Assembly: GCA_000467935.1 (NCBI GenBank)
Contig: KI259798.1
Span: 1 to 64,000, forward strand
DNA: 64,000 nucleotides
Source: Peptostreptococcaceae bacterium oral taxon 113 str. W5053
Lineage (GTDB): Bacteria; Bacillota; Clostridia; Tissierellales; Peptoniphilaceae
Direction: 5' to 3'
Below are positions 51,814-62,100 of this stretch, in pieces. The notes below the pieces were generated by a model, which was not told the DNA's origin, made no database searches, and saw nothing but the letters and a program-made list of their open reading frames with translations. Position 1 is the first letter of the stretch; every line of letters begins with the position of its first letter. Both the position numbers and the translations under genes were made by a program.

Positions 51814-52596
51814 ATGATTCTTTATTTTTCAGGTACGGGAAACAGCTTTGCCATTGCTAAGTGGTGGGCGAAAAAGACCGGAGACCGAATAACGGCTATT
51901 TCAAATTGTTGGAAAAATAAAACTTTTTACATAGACACGGATACTTTGTTTTTAACCTATCCGGTTTATTATTACGATTTACCGAATATTGTAGAGGAGA
52001 CTTTGTCTCGAATGAATTTTTCTTCGGTGAAAAAATGTGTGGTTGTGCAAAACTGCGGAGGTATGACCGGACTTGCGGGGGAAAAAATTAGGAAAGTTTT
52101 AAAGACTGGAGACCTTCAAGTGGATTATCTTTTCGACTTGGTGATGCCTGAAAACTATCTGTTGGCTTTTAATCCGCCTAAAGAAGTTAAAGTTCAAAAA
52201 ATTTTAAGAAAGGCGGAAAAGTCCTTGGAGGAATTTTACCGAATCACTCAAGAGGAAAAACCGGGTCGATATTATCCCGTTCTTGGACCTTTTCCTAAAT
52301 TGATTCATGCCGTGGCTCGACCCTTTTATGACAGAGGTTGTAAAACGAGAAAATTTTGGGCGGATGAAAACTGTATTGCTTGTGGGATTTGTGCGAAAGT
52401 TTGTCCTGTCGAAGCTATTGCAATAAAAGAGGGTAAACCGGTATGGGTCAGGGATAAATGCGTTCACTGTTTAGCCTGTATCAGCAATTGCCCGGTCAAA
52501 GCTTTACAATACGGAAAGCGGACAAAACATCGTCGCCGATATGTACATCCTGAATATAGGATTGCCGTACAAAATACGGAGAAGGAAAGCAGATGA
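51814..52596 (+). CDS. EFR1-family flavodoxin/ferredoxin protein
   Basis: 260 residues. N-terminal flavodoxin-like domain with the FMN phosphate loop YFSGTGNSFAIAK (about 4-16), and a C-terminal double 4Fe-4S domain: CIACGICAKVCP and CVHCLACISNCP, eight cysteines for two clusters. EFR1 proteins are electron carriers of anaerobic Firmicutes with undefined partners. AGAGGTG precedes the ATG. The AraC-type regulator gene follows 36 nt later, possibly in the same transcript. Confidence 0.92.
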   Translation: MILYFSGTGNSFAIAKWWAKKTGDRITAISNCWKNKTFYIDTDTLFLTYPVYYYDLPNIVEETLSRMNFSSVKKCVVVQNCGGMTGLAGEKIRKVLKTGDLQVDYLFDLVMPENYLLAFNPPKEVKVQKILRKAEKSLEEFYRITQEEKPGRYYPVLGPFPKLIHAVARPFYDRGCKTRKFWADENCIACGICAKVCPVEAIAIKEGKPVWVRDKCVHCLACISNCPVKALQYGKRTKHRRRYVHPEYRIAVQNTEKESR

Positions 52597-52632
52597 GATT
52601 TTGTGTTGTAAATAGAGAAGGGATGAACGGAA

Positions 52633-54552
52633 ATGATGCGGGAAGTAGAAGTTAAATATAAGCAAAATCCTTGGTTGGACATGCATTTATATCAGATCAA
52701 AAAAACTCCATTGTATTGGAAAAATTCACTGGAGATTCTTTGGGTGCTCAAGGGAGAAATCAAATTGGTTTTGGACAATGAGGAGTTTACATTAAAAGAG
52801 GGAGACATGGAGCTGATCAATCCCATGGAACTTCGCAGCTTTGAGAAAATCAAAGACAATCGACTGTTGATGTTGGATATTAAACCCGGCTTTTTTGCAT
52901 CCTACTATCCCGATGCGGGAAAAACTCTTTATTATATCGACAATACGGAAGAGGGAAAAGGCGGGAAATATAATTTGTTAAAATCCTATTGTGCACGAAT
53001 TCTTTACGAATTAAACGAGCAAATGGAGGAATGTGATGAAGCTTTATCCAAAAATTTATTGGAACTGCAATATCATCTGTTGAATAATTTTCACTATCTC
53101 TATTATGAACAGGAATGGCTTAAGGAAGATCCGGACGAGTTGGAGCGTTTTCATCGAATTGCCAAATATCTTTCCGCTAATTATATGGAAAAGGTGAGTC
53201 TTTCGGAAATTGCTGAAAAAGAATTTTTAAATCCATCCTATCTATCCTATAAAATCAAAGATACCATGGGATTGAGTTTCAACGAATATTTAAATCAAAT
53301 ACGTGTGGAAAAGTCTACCAAACTCCTCTTGGGAACGGATAAAAGCATCAGTGAAATCGCCGGAGAGGTAGGATTTTCACATCCCAGATACTATTTAAAA
53401 CATTTTATCAATCATTATCATATGCATCCTCAGGAATATCGGGACAGTCATACTATGGAGGAAATGCCGTCTTTGGAAGAAATGGCCGAAGAATATCCTT
53501 TGGAGTCCGCATTGGATGAAATCAAAGAATTTTTGACAGGTTATTCCCGTTACGGCAGCGCTCTATATTTGGAAAAAATTCGCTTGGATTTGAACAAAGA
53601 ATCCATCGGAGAATTTACACGGGGAGATACCATTCTTTTGGGCGATGCCACTTTGTTTTTGGAAGATGAAAACATGCATCTTTTACGGGAAGTTCAGCGG
53701 GAAATCAATTTTAAATACGGCATTATTCTAAATTTATTCTCTCAGGATTTGGACATTTTTCGAGGGAGAGGACATCGCTTTATCAATTGGACAAGAGTGG
53801 AAAATATTTTGGATTTTATTTTAAGTCAGAAAATGGAACCGAAAATTTATTTGGAAAATACGGCAAAAAATGTCTTGGAAAGCTTTACGGAGAACTTTTC
53901 CAAAGTCTATGACAGAGATGTCACCGAGTGGTTTTTGAAGGAACTGCCAAAGGGTATTGTCCATCCTACGCAAGAGGATGAGAACTTTGATAAAACGGAT
54001 ATGATTCCCTGGATCTATGATAAGGTTTTGGACAAAAAAGAACCTTGTATCCCGTCTTTAGTGGACTATATCGACAAGGAAACGGAATTGTCCAATGATA
54101 CTTTCTTTGGCGGAGGGGGTATGTTTACATCCAACGCTTTAAATAAAGCGGGATTTTATGCCTGGAAGCTTTTAGCCCAATTGGGCGATGAAGTTTTGGT
54201 CAAAGAACCGGGGCTTATCTTTACCCGCAGCAATGACGGATATCAGATTTTACTTTATTCTTACAAAAAAAAGGATAAAACTGTAGAACGCAGAGTGATG
54301 GTTAATCTTTTGAATATGGAACGGGACTATTCCGTTACCCGATTTTTATTGGATGCCCAACACGGCTCGATCTATGACAAGTGGGAAGAATTAGGAGCTC
54401 CGGAGCGTATTGATACCCTTCATTGGACCTTGTTGGACGAGTATGTCCATCCTAAAGTGGATTTCTATTATGGAAAGAAATCCATGGTGTATCCGTTTTT
54501 TACAAAAATACAAAAAAACGGTGCGGTTTTGTATCTTTTCAATGAGATTTAG
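52633..54552 (+). CDS. AraC-family regulator fused to a GH39-like domain
   Basis: 639 residues. Three parts: a cupin sensor (about 25-100, VLKGEIKLVLDNEEFTLKEG), an AraC helix-turn-helix pair (about 170-275, with VSLSEIAEKEFLNPSYLSYKI and KSISEIAGEVGFSHPRYYLKHF, quoted in family-typical form) and a C-terminal TIM-barrel-like region (about 290-639) resembling GH39 beta-xylosidases, with FGGGGMFTSNALNKAGFYAW near its end. The catalytic NEP motif of GH39 is not found, so the barrel probably binds a sugar-like ligand and does not cleave. Firmicutes carry related fusions as carbohydrate regulators (family knowledge). Confidence 0.75.
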   Translation: MMREVEVKYKQNPWLDMHLYQIKKTPLYWKNSLEILWVLKGEIKLVLDNEEFTLKEGDMELINPMELRSFEKIKDNRLLMLDIKPGFFASYYPDAGKTLYYIDNTEEGKGGKYNLLKSYCARILYELNEQMEECDEALSKNLLELQYHLLNNFHYLYYEQEWLKEDPDELERFHRIAKYLSANYMEKVSLSEIAEKEFLNPSYLSYKIKDTMGLSFNEYLNQIRVEKSTKLLLGTDKSISEIAGEVGFSHPRYYLKHFINHYHMHPQEYRDSHTMEEMPSLEEMAEEYPLESALDEIKEFLTGYSRYGSALYLEKIRLDLNKESIGEFTRGDTILLGDATLFLEDENMHLLREVQREINFKYGIILNLFSQDLDIFRGRGHRFINWTRVENILDFILSQKMEPKIYLENTAKNVLESFTENFSKVYDRDVTEWFLKELPKGIVHPTQEDENFDKTDMIPWIYDKVLDKKEPCIPSLVDYIDKETELSNDTFFGGGGMFTSNALNKAGFYAWKLLAQLGDEVLVKEPGLIFTRSNDGYQILLYSYKKKDKTVERRVMVNLLNMERDYSVTRFLLDAQHGSIYDKWEELGAPERIDTLHWTLLDEYVHPKVDFYYGKKSMVYPFFTKIQKNGAVLYLFNEI

Positions 54553-54563
54553 CATCTTTTTTT

Positions 54564-54618
54564 GTACCGAATTTGGGTTTTAAAAAAATGAAATTTTTCA
54601 AAAATCCAAATATGGTAC
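54564..54618. repeat. Imperfect 18-bp inverted repeat downstream of the AraC gene
   Basis: 54564-54581 and 54601-54618 pair at 17 of 18 positions (two G-U, one mismatch), e.g. GTACC with GGTAC and ATTTGG with CCAAAT. No T tract follows on either strand, so it is not a typical terminator; an operator or mRNA structure is possible. Confidence 0.5.
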
Positions 54619-54646
54619 ACGAAAGAGGGCAAAAGAAGCAATGAGA

Positions 54647-54690
54647 AAAGCCTCCCTTTTTGATACACTACAATTATTAAGGGAGGTTTT
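54647..54690 (+). promoter_or_regulatory. Hairpin that hides the ribosome site of the third MATE gene
   Basis: AAAGCCTCCCTT (54647-54658) pairs with AAGGGAGGTTTT (54679-54690) through 12 bp with one G-U. AAGGGAGG is the ribosome site of the ATG at 54694, so the folded leader should block translation. The stem is also followed by a short T-rich stretch and might act as a weak terminator. Confidence 0.6.
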
Positions 54691-54693
54691 ATT

Positions 54694-56064
54694 ATGGGCA
54701 GTAAACGATTTGAAAACGAGAAGACATCTCGTCTGTTAATCACTTTCGCCCTACCGATTATTTTGGAATTATTAGTTTTTGAAATGTACAATTTGGTAGA
54801 TACTTTTTTTGTGGGGCGTTTTGTCCACAAATCGGCTATTGCCGCATTGATGGTTGTCTATCCGATTCAACGTTTATATTGCTCTTTATCCGTTTTGATC
54901 GGAGTGGGAGCATCGACCATGCTTTCCCGAACTTTGGGAGCTCGCGGAGAAGCCGAATCTCGTGCGATTATCCGTAACGGCTTTCTTTTGATGAGTGTGG
55001 TCACTTTATCTCTGGTTGTCGCTACATTTTTATTTCCCGAATTTATTTTAAGCGCCTTGGGAGCACAGGCGGAAATTTTACCCGAAGCAATCAGCTATCT
55101 GAAATACATCAGTACCGGAGCCATGTTTATCGGTTTAACCACTTATATGGCATATATTCTCCTCAGTTTCGGAGATACCAAGGTCTCCGTGATTGCCACA
55201 AGTATCGGTGCGGTAGGAAATATTATTTTAAACGCCATATGGATCTTCATCTTTCACATGGGAGTCTCCGGTGCGGGATTGGGCAGTCTCCTGTCTCAAT
55301 TCATGGGGTTTGTTTATGCCTTTGTGAGATTTAAAAAATTATCCGGGGATATTCAATTGAAGATGAAGGGTGAATTCATGCTGAAATTAAGCCCGGCGAT
55401 TCTGTTGGGAGGCTTATCCGCCTTTATCATCGAAGCGGAAGATTCGGTGGTTATCGGGGTATTAAACCGAATCCTGGCAGGCAGCATGGGAAATGACGGG
55501 ATTGTCATCTTAGGTTTGATTATGAAAGTCTATATGTTTATCTTTATCGCATTATTCGGTGTAGTTTCCGCCATGCAACCTATTGCCGCGTATTATTACG
55601 GAGCCGGACGTAAAGATAAATTGCAGGAATTGATGAATAGAACTTTGGTATACAGTTTCTTATCCACCTTGATTTTATGGCTTCTGTTCCAGTTGTTTTC
55701 AAAACAAATGGTAGGCTTCTTCCTGTCGGATTCGTTGATTATTGAGAAGGCGGCTTGTGCATTACGCACTGTCGTAGCGGTTTTTCCCGTCGTATCTCTT
55801 TATTACATGGGCATCTTTTATTTCCAGGCACGAGGGAATTCAGGGATTTCTCTGGTCGGTTCTTTGCTTCGACAAATGATTATCCTGCTTCCCACAGCTT
55901 ATTTCTTAAGTCGTGTCATGGGCTTGGGCGGACAGGGAGTATGGTTGGCTTATCCGGTCACGGATATTTTATCCACCTTGGTGATGAGCCTTATGATTAA
56001 AAAAGAGACAAAATTACAATTAAGACCGGCACGAACGATGATGTTGGTGTTTCATCTGTTGTAA
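54694..56064 (+). CDS. MATE-family efflux transporter
   Basis: 456 residues, twelve helices. N-terminal segment RLLITFALPIILELLVFEMY and LVDTFFVGRFVHKSAIAAL; second half with LGGLSAFIIEAEDSVVIGVL and SAMQPIAAYYYGAGRKDK. It belongs to the MATE group near MepA/VmrA (family resemblance). The ribosome site is sequestered in a hairpin, which hints at inducible translation. A GNRA-loop terminator ends the gene. Confidence 0.9.
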   Translation: MGSKRFENEKTSRLLITFALPIILELLVFEMYNLVDTFFVGRFVHKSAIAALMVVYPIQRLYCSLSVLIGVGASTMLSRTLGARGEAESRAIIRNGFLLMSVVTLSLVVATFLFPEFILSALGAQAEILPEAISYLKYISTGAMFIGLTTYMAYILLSFGDTKVSVIATSIGAVGNIILNAIWIFIFHMGVSGAGLGSLLSQFMGFVYAFVRFKKLSGDIQLKMKGEFMLKLSPAILLGGLSAFIIEAEDSVVIGVLNRILAGSMGNDGIVILGLIMKVYMFIFIALFGVVSAMQPIAAYYYGAGRKDKLQELMNRTLVYSFLSTLILWLLFQLFSKQMVGFFLSDSLIIEKAACALRTVVAVFPVVSLYYMGIFYFQARGNSGISLVGSLLRQMIILLPTAYFLSRVMGLGGQGVWLAYPVTDILSTLVMSLMIKKETKLQLRPARTMMLVFHLL

Positions 56065-56071
56065 AAAACAT

Positions 56072-56094
56072 GCCCGAGAAATCGGGCTTTTTTT
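56072..56094 (+). terminator. Terminator after the third MATE gene
   Basis: GCCCGA-GAAA-TCGGGC (56072-56087) followed by seven T. Confidence 0.92.
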
Positions 56095-56154
56095 ATTGTT
56101 TAAATTCATGTAGAATAAAGGGCACAGGAGGCGTCAAAAAGGAGGAAAGAGAGT

Positions 56155-59121
56155 ATGGAGATATTATTCTCTCCCGTAGAGAAAACGGGACGAAAAGTTT
56201 TATTCGATATTTTAAAAGACAAGTATGATCAAGGCTTTGATATTATTTGTTTTGTTCCCCAACAATACACCGTGGAAATGGAAAAAGTGCTTTTTAACGT
56301 ATTGGAAGAAGAAGTTTTGATTCGGGCAAAGGTGATGAGTCTGCTTTCCTTTGCCAGAGACTTTTTAGGAAAAAGTGTTTTGGATATGGGACCGATGGGA
56401 AAGACTTTTCTGGTACGCCGTGCTTTTGAACGGGGGATGGGACTATATCGTCAAGACAACGAGGAGAGCTTGGAAGAACGTTTTGTATCTTCCATCAACG
56501 AGTTTATTCACCGTGGAGGACGACGGGAAGAGCTGATTAAAACCATTGCCGAGAAAGAAAACACTCTTTTAAGCAAAAAATTAAAAGACTTTCTGCAAGT
56601 CTATGATTTGTATTTGGAAAAGTCTCAAAATTATCGAGATGAACAGAGCCTTTATATGGAAATCATTCAAAAATTAAAAGACAGCGCTGCATATGAAAAT
56701 ACCGTATTTTTTATCAGCGGATTTCATACCTTTTCACCTTTGGAAAAAGAAATGATTCTCCAATTGGACAAGAGTTGTAAGAAACTCTATCTTCTTTTGC
56801 CCATGACTGGAAAGGCGATGCTCCAAAAGGGCAAGTACACTCCTTTTTATCTTTCCTACAAGATTTATGACCGCTTTAAAAAACAGGTGGAAGAAGTTCA
56901 TTGGGTATCGGAAAATTCACCCAGAGCTCTTTTGGCACAAAATTTATTTTCTTATGAAAATCCGTCCGAAGTTATGGATTACAGCATCAGACTGCTGTTG
57001 CCGGCTACCGTGGAAGAAGAAGTGGAGATGTCCGCCATACTGTTGCGTAAAAAATGGGAAGAAGGAGTGTCGTTTTCGGAAATGGCGGTGAATGTGACCG
57101 ACCTTATGGTCTATGAGCCGTTGATTCGACGTTCTTTTACAGAGCAGGGACTGCCCTTTTATATTCACAAGAGGAGACTCTTGAAAGATACCCTTTTAGG
57201 TCGGTTTTTCTTCGCAGGCATTCAAATGTTGTCTCAGTTGACGGAAGAAAATTTGATGACCTTTTTACATCAGCCTTTTGTCGACTTTTTTGAAGAATAT
57301 CGAGGAGAATTTGCGAAAAAATCGGCTTTGAGAAATCTTTCCGGAAAAGCGCTGCTCCAATTGGATGAAAGCGGAATTTTGGAAAAGGAAATCGGCATTT
57401 TCTATGAGAAACTTCAACAGGAATTGAAAGTCAAAGAACAAATCCGAATTCTCTATGAATTTTTTGCCAAAGAAGAAAGAATAGAAAAATTAAGGGAGCG
57501 GAAGGAAGAAGATTTTGACCAGGAGTGGAGACTTTTTACAGGACTTTTGGATGAAATCGTATCTTTTACGGGCGGAGAAAAGATGCCTTTTCGTCAATTG
57601 GCAAAGGATCTTTTAAAAGGCATTGCTCAAAACAGCTTAGGCATGTTGCCCCCTCAAGGAGAAGAAATTGTCATCAGCGGTATGGCAAGGAGCAATACGG
57701 GGGCGAAAATCCAATGCATTTTAGGTTTAACGGAAGAGCGCCTGCGTCCGAAGGATCGAGAACGGGGATTATTGACATGGAAAGAAGTTGAAGAGTCGGG
57801 ACTTTCTTTTGCTTTGGAAGAAGAAGATTATTTTGAACAAAAAATCGCTTTCTATCGATTATTTTTAGAAGGAGAGGAACTCTATTTAGGGGCGGGACTG
57901 GACGGAGGAAAAGAAAATCACGCCGGTCTTCCTTCCGTCATGGAAAATCTGATGGAAATTTTGCCGAAAGACCGGATTTTTGAAGAACTTCCCGAAGAAT
58001 ATAAACAGTATAGCTATAAAAATGTCCTTCTCCGTTTGACTCCGGAGGAACGGGAGAAAATTTCAAAAAAACAAAAGGCTTTTAGGAAAACACAGCTTTC
58101 GGAAGGCATCTTATTGGAAAAGTCGCTAAGTCCAACGGCGATTGAGGATTATTGTCGTTGTCCTTATGCCTATTATGTAAAGCGGATACTCAGACCGGAA
58201 GAAAATTCGGACTTGGCTTTAAATCCTCTGGATATAGGCAATTGTATTCATGATTTGTTGAAAGGCTTTACCGAAAATCGACGGGAAAATCCATCGTTCA
58301 GTCGAGAAAAATACCACAGGGCGTTTTTTAAAAATTGGAGAGAAAAGTTTTTTTCTTCAGGCAAAAACTCCTCTCGAGATCAGTTTTTTATACAAAGTTT
58401 GGAGAGAGAAGGAGAATTCTTGATGCAGCGCTTGGAAGAGATGTTAAAGAATACAAAATTTCAACCGGCGCATGAAGAACTGCCCTTCGGATACGGAGGC
58501 AAAAAACAATGGACAATTCAAGGACAAAAGGGAGAATATGTCTTGACAGGTCGCATTGATCGGGTAGATCTTTGGGAAAGAAAAGGGGAGAAACTGGCGA
58601 TCGTCATCGATTATAAGACGGGAAACAAAAATTTCAGTTTGTCTTCCATGTACTATGGATGGGATGTGCAACTTTTACTCTATCTTCATGTGATTCAAGA
58701 GCTGTACCGGGGAGTGGGCGCTTTTTATTTGCCTGTGAAAAAAAAATACGGCAAAGAGAAAGTGGAAGATACGGTGCGATATACCGGATTCGCTTTGGAT
58801 GATGAAGAAGTTTTTTTGGCTATTGAAAAGGAAAGAAATGGAAATTGGAAGGACAAATACACTTGGAATAAGTCCAAAAATAAAATCACTCGATTGAAAA
58901 TGGAAGACTTAAAAAAGTGGACGGAAAAATCTTTAATTCGTTGGGTGGAAAAGATGGAGAAAGGGTTGATTCCTCCGGAAAAAAAAAGAATAATAGGAAA
59001 GAGCCAAGCAACATCCTGTACCTATTGCCCGTACAAGGGTCTTTGCGGTTTTTATGATGAAAACAATCCCTATATCACTTTGGAAAGCGTAACTTGGGAG
59101 GATATCGATGAAACAGTTTAA
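56155..59121 (+). CDS. addB: AddB subunit of the AddAB helicase-nuclease
   Basis: 988 residues, somewhat shorter than the roughly 1160 of Bacillus AddB. The N-terminus (MEILFSPVEKTGRKVLFDIL) lacks a convincing Walker A, as in the AddB subunits of some clostridia, but the helicase-like body is present. The C-terminal nuclease domain shows CRCPYAYYVKRIL, GRIDRVDLWE, IDYKTGNK and the final CTYCPYKGLC; the four cysteines fit the iron-sulfur staple of AddB. Together with AddA it resects double-strand breaks and degrades foreign linear DNA. AAAGGAGG precedes the ATG; addA overlaps by 14 nt. Confidence 0.93.
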   Translation: MEILFSPVEKTGRKVLFDILKDKYDQGFDIICFVPQQYTVEMEKVLFNVLEEEVLIRAKVMSLLSFARDFLGKSVLDMGPMGKTFLVRRAFERGMGLYRQDNEESLEERFVSSINEFIHRGGRREELIKTIAEKENTLLSKKLKDFLQVYDLYLEKSQNYRDEQSLYMEIIQKLKDSAAYENTVFFISGFHTFSPLEKEMILQLDKSCKKLYLLLPMTGKAMLQKGKYTPFYLSYKIYDRFKKQVEEVHWVSENSPRALLAQNLFSYENPSEVMDYSIRLLLPATVEEEVEMSAILLRKKWEEGVSFSEMAVNVTDLMVYEPLIRRSFTEQGLPFYIHKRRLLKDTLLGRFFFAGIQMLSQLTEENLMTFLHQPFVDFFEEYRGEFAKKSALRNLSGKALLQLDESGILEKEIGIFYEKLQQELKVKEQIRILYEFFAKEERIEKLRERKEEDFDQEWRLFTGLLDEIVSFTGGEKMPFRQLAKDLLKGIAQNSLGMLPPQGEEIVISGMARSNTGAKIQCILGLTEERLRPKDRERGLLTWKEVEESGLSFALEEEDYFEQKIAFYRLFLEGEELYLGAGLDGGKENHAGLPSVMENLMEILPKDRIFEELPEEYKQYSYKNVLLRLTPEEREKISKKQKAFRKTQLSEGILLEKSLSPTAIEDYCRCPYAYYVKRILRPEENSDLALNPLDIGNCIHDLLKGFTENRRENPSFSREKYHRAFFKNWREKFFSSGKNSSRDQFFIQSLEREGEFLMQRLEEMLKNTKFQPAHEELPFGYGGKKQWTIQGQKGEYVLTGRIDRVDLWERKGEKLAIVIDYKTGNKNFSLSSMYYGWDVQLLLYLHVIQELYRGVGAFYLPVKKKYGKEKVEDTVRYTGFALDDEEVFLAIEKERNGNWKDKYTWNKSKNKITRLKMEDLKKWTEKSLIRWVEKMEKGLIPPEKKRIIGKSQATSCTYCPYKGLCGFYDENNPYITLESVTWEDIDETV

Positions 59122-62100
59122 GCCTACAGGGGAACAACAAAATATTATCGACTCAAGACAGCAAAACATCTTGGTCAGCGCTTCCGCCGGGACGGGCAAA
59201 ACCCGGGTCATGATTGAGCGCATCATAAAACTTTTGGAAGACGGGGAAAGTCTGTCCAAAATGTTAATTGTCACTTTTACGGAAAAGGCCGCCATGGAAA
59301 TGCGAAAGCGTTTGGAAGAAGGCTTGAAAGACCGCTATGAGCTTGGAGGAAAGGAAAAGTTTCTGGAAGAACGTCTTCGCCTTCAAAGCGCCAATATCTC
59401 CACACTGCACGGGTATTGCACCAAGATGATTCATCGCTATGCCTATATGCTGGGTTTAAGTCAGGATATGAAAGTCTTGGAGGATATGGAAATTTTATTC
59501 TTGAAAGAAGAGGCCATGGACAAAACCATGGAGAAACACTTTCAGGAAAGCGAAGAAGATTTTATCCGCCTGATGGAATCTTTTTCGCCGGGAAATGACA
59601 CCAAACTCAGAGCTTGGGTTGAGCAGATGGATGACTTTTTGGAATTGGATGAAGCCAACGAAAAATATCTTTCGGAACGGATCCGGGACCTTCTTTTGCC
59701 TTTGCCAAACAGTCGTACCCTGGATGGAATTGTGAAAAGTCTATGCTCTACTTTAACGGTTTATACTTGGGCCTATAAGGACATGATTGAAAGCATGCAA
59801 AGGATTGACGAATCCGGGAAACGTGTGGAAATTCTCTCGGCGGAAAGAGAGGCCCTCCTGCAATGGATTGAGGAAATTAAGAGGGAAAGAGAAATTGCCA
59901 TTCGCAGAGGATTTCCCGTTAAATTTAAACGAATGTCCGGCAAAGTCAATGACAATGAATTGAAAGAATCCCTCAACGAAGTTCGCAAAGACATTAAAGA
60001 TGAAATAAAAGCCTATATCGACAATTTTCCCTCCGATGAAAATTGGAAACTTTGGCGGGAACAAAAGCGTCGCCATCTTTCCATGCTCTTTAGTTTGGCA
60101 AAAGAATTTAGAGAAAATTATCGGATTTTAAAAGAAAACAACAAGGCGATGGATTTTAATGATATGGAAAAATATTTTTTAAGCCTTTTGGAAAAGGAAG
60201 AGGTTAAAAAAGAACTGAAAGAGGAGACGAAGTGGATTTTCTTTGACGAATATCAGGATGCCAATCCGGTTCAGGAACAAATCGTAGAGAAATTGAGCGA
60301 TGAAGCCCATTTGTTTTTTGTGGGCGATGTAAAACAGTCCATCTATGCTTTTCGAGGTTCCAGACCGCAGATCTTTAAAAATCGTTTTAAGCGCTATACA
60401 AAAGAGAAAGCTGACGGCATCGTATTACCCCTTTCTCAAAATTTTCGGAGTAAAAATCGAATTTTGTCCTTCGTCAATTCCGTTTTCAGCGTTTTGATGA
60501 CGGAAGATTTCGGAGGCTTAAAATACGATCATGCATATCATCGCTTCAATATCCCCGAGGGGGAAAACGAGGGGGCGGTACATTTAGTCTATCAACAGTT
60601 TCATACCAAACCCTCGGAGGACGAAGTCACCCAAAAAGAATTGGAAGCTTTTTCTATAGCCTTAAAAATAAAAGAAATGGTGGAAAGCGGAGAATATACC
60701 TACGGAGACTTTGGAATTTTGCAGCGGAACTCCTCTTTCAAAGAATATGAATCCGTCTTCCGAAAAATGGGCATTCCCTATTATTCGGAAAATGAAAAGG
60801 TGGGGTATGACCGGGGAGAAGTGGATTTGTTCTTCAATCTTTTGCGAACCGTTGAAAATCCGAAAATGGATTTGCCCTTAATCGCCTCTCTTCTATCCTT
60901 TGTCGGAGGAATGGACGAAGAGGATTTGTGGAGAATTCGTACAGCCGGAGCGCAAGAACTCTCTTTTTCCTCCGCCTTTTGGAAGTATGAAGAGGAGGGA
61001 GAAACCTTAAGGAAAAAAGAGCTTTTTTGTGCGTGGTTAAGTTTTTGGCAAAAGACTTCCGAGGAAAATTCTCTTTCCGACTTTCTTTGGAAATTTTTTG
61101 AAGAGTCGGGTATTCGAGAATATTTTTACAGCATCGGTCAGGGGAAAGGAGCGGAAAGTCGTTTAAAGTCCATTCTCCATGCAGGAGAAAAATTTGAGAG
61201 GATGGATACGACGGGACTGTTCGGATTTTTGAAAAATACGGATCGAATTCGTCAGACGGAGAAAGATCATTTAACAGCGGAAGCTTTGTCCGAAAAAGCC
61301 GATGTGGTTCGATTTATGACCATGCATAAAAGTAAAGGCTTGGAATTTCCCGTCGTTTTTCTGGTGGGCAATCATCGAGATTTTTTGGAGACGGACTATA
61401 ATGTGGACAGACTGCTGTTGAAAAAAGACGGCATTGCCATTCCCGTCATTCACGAAGACAAGCGTATACAGGATCCGGAGTTAAGTTATTTTAAGAATGT
61501 AGGGATCATAGAGAATAAAGAAGAAGAAATGCGGCTCCTCTATGTAGCCCTGACCCGAGGGGAAAAAGAGGTGTATTTTTATATGGAAGGCTCCATATTA
61601 CCCACTTTTCAAAGGCCTCTGAATTCGCAGACCTTAAATTCCTTGAAAAATTATCAGGATTGGATTCTCCATATCGTGCTTCGGGATCATCGGTTCAGAA
61701 CAATCAACCCCTATGCCGATTCCGTCTTTTTTGAAGAAGACATGGAACCGGATTGGATTCTGGAGGACGGCGACAGATTGGCAGCCTTATGGAAGGACTA
61801 CGAACCGACTCCGGATGTATCTTTGGAAAAATCTCTGCTGGATGCTTATCAGGCTTTGACGATGCCGAAGAAAAGCGGAAAAGAGAAGTCTTTGATAAAG
61901 CGTACCGTTACGGAAGTTGCGCATGAAAAAGATACAGCATCCACCGAGTTTACTTTTTTACCGCCTCAGTTTTTAGCGGAACAAAAAATGGATGCAGCCT
62001 CCAAAGGAACCCTTTTTCATCGGATTTTTGAATATTTACCCATGGACGGTACACCGGTGGAAGAGACATTGGATTATTTATTGCAAGAAAAATTGATTAA

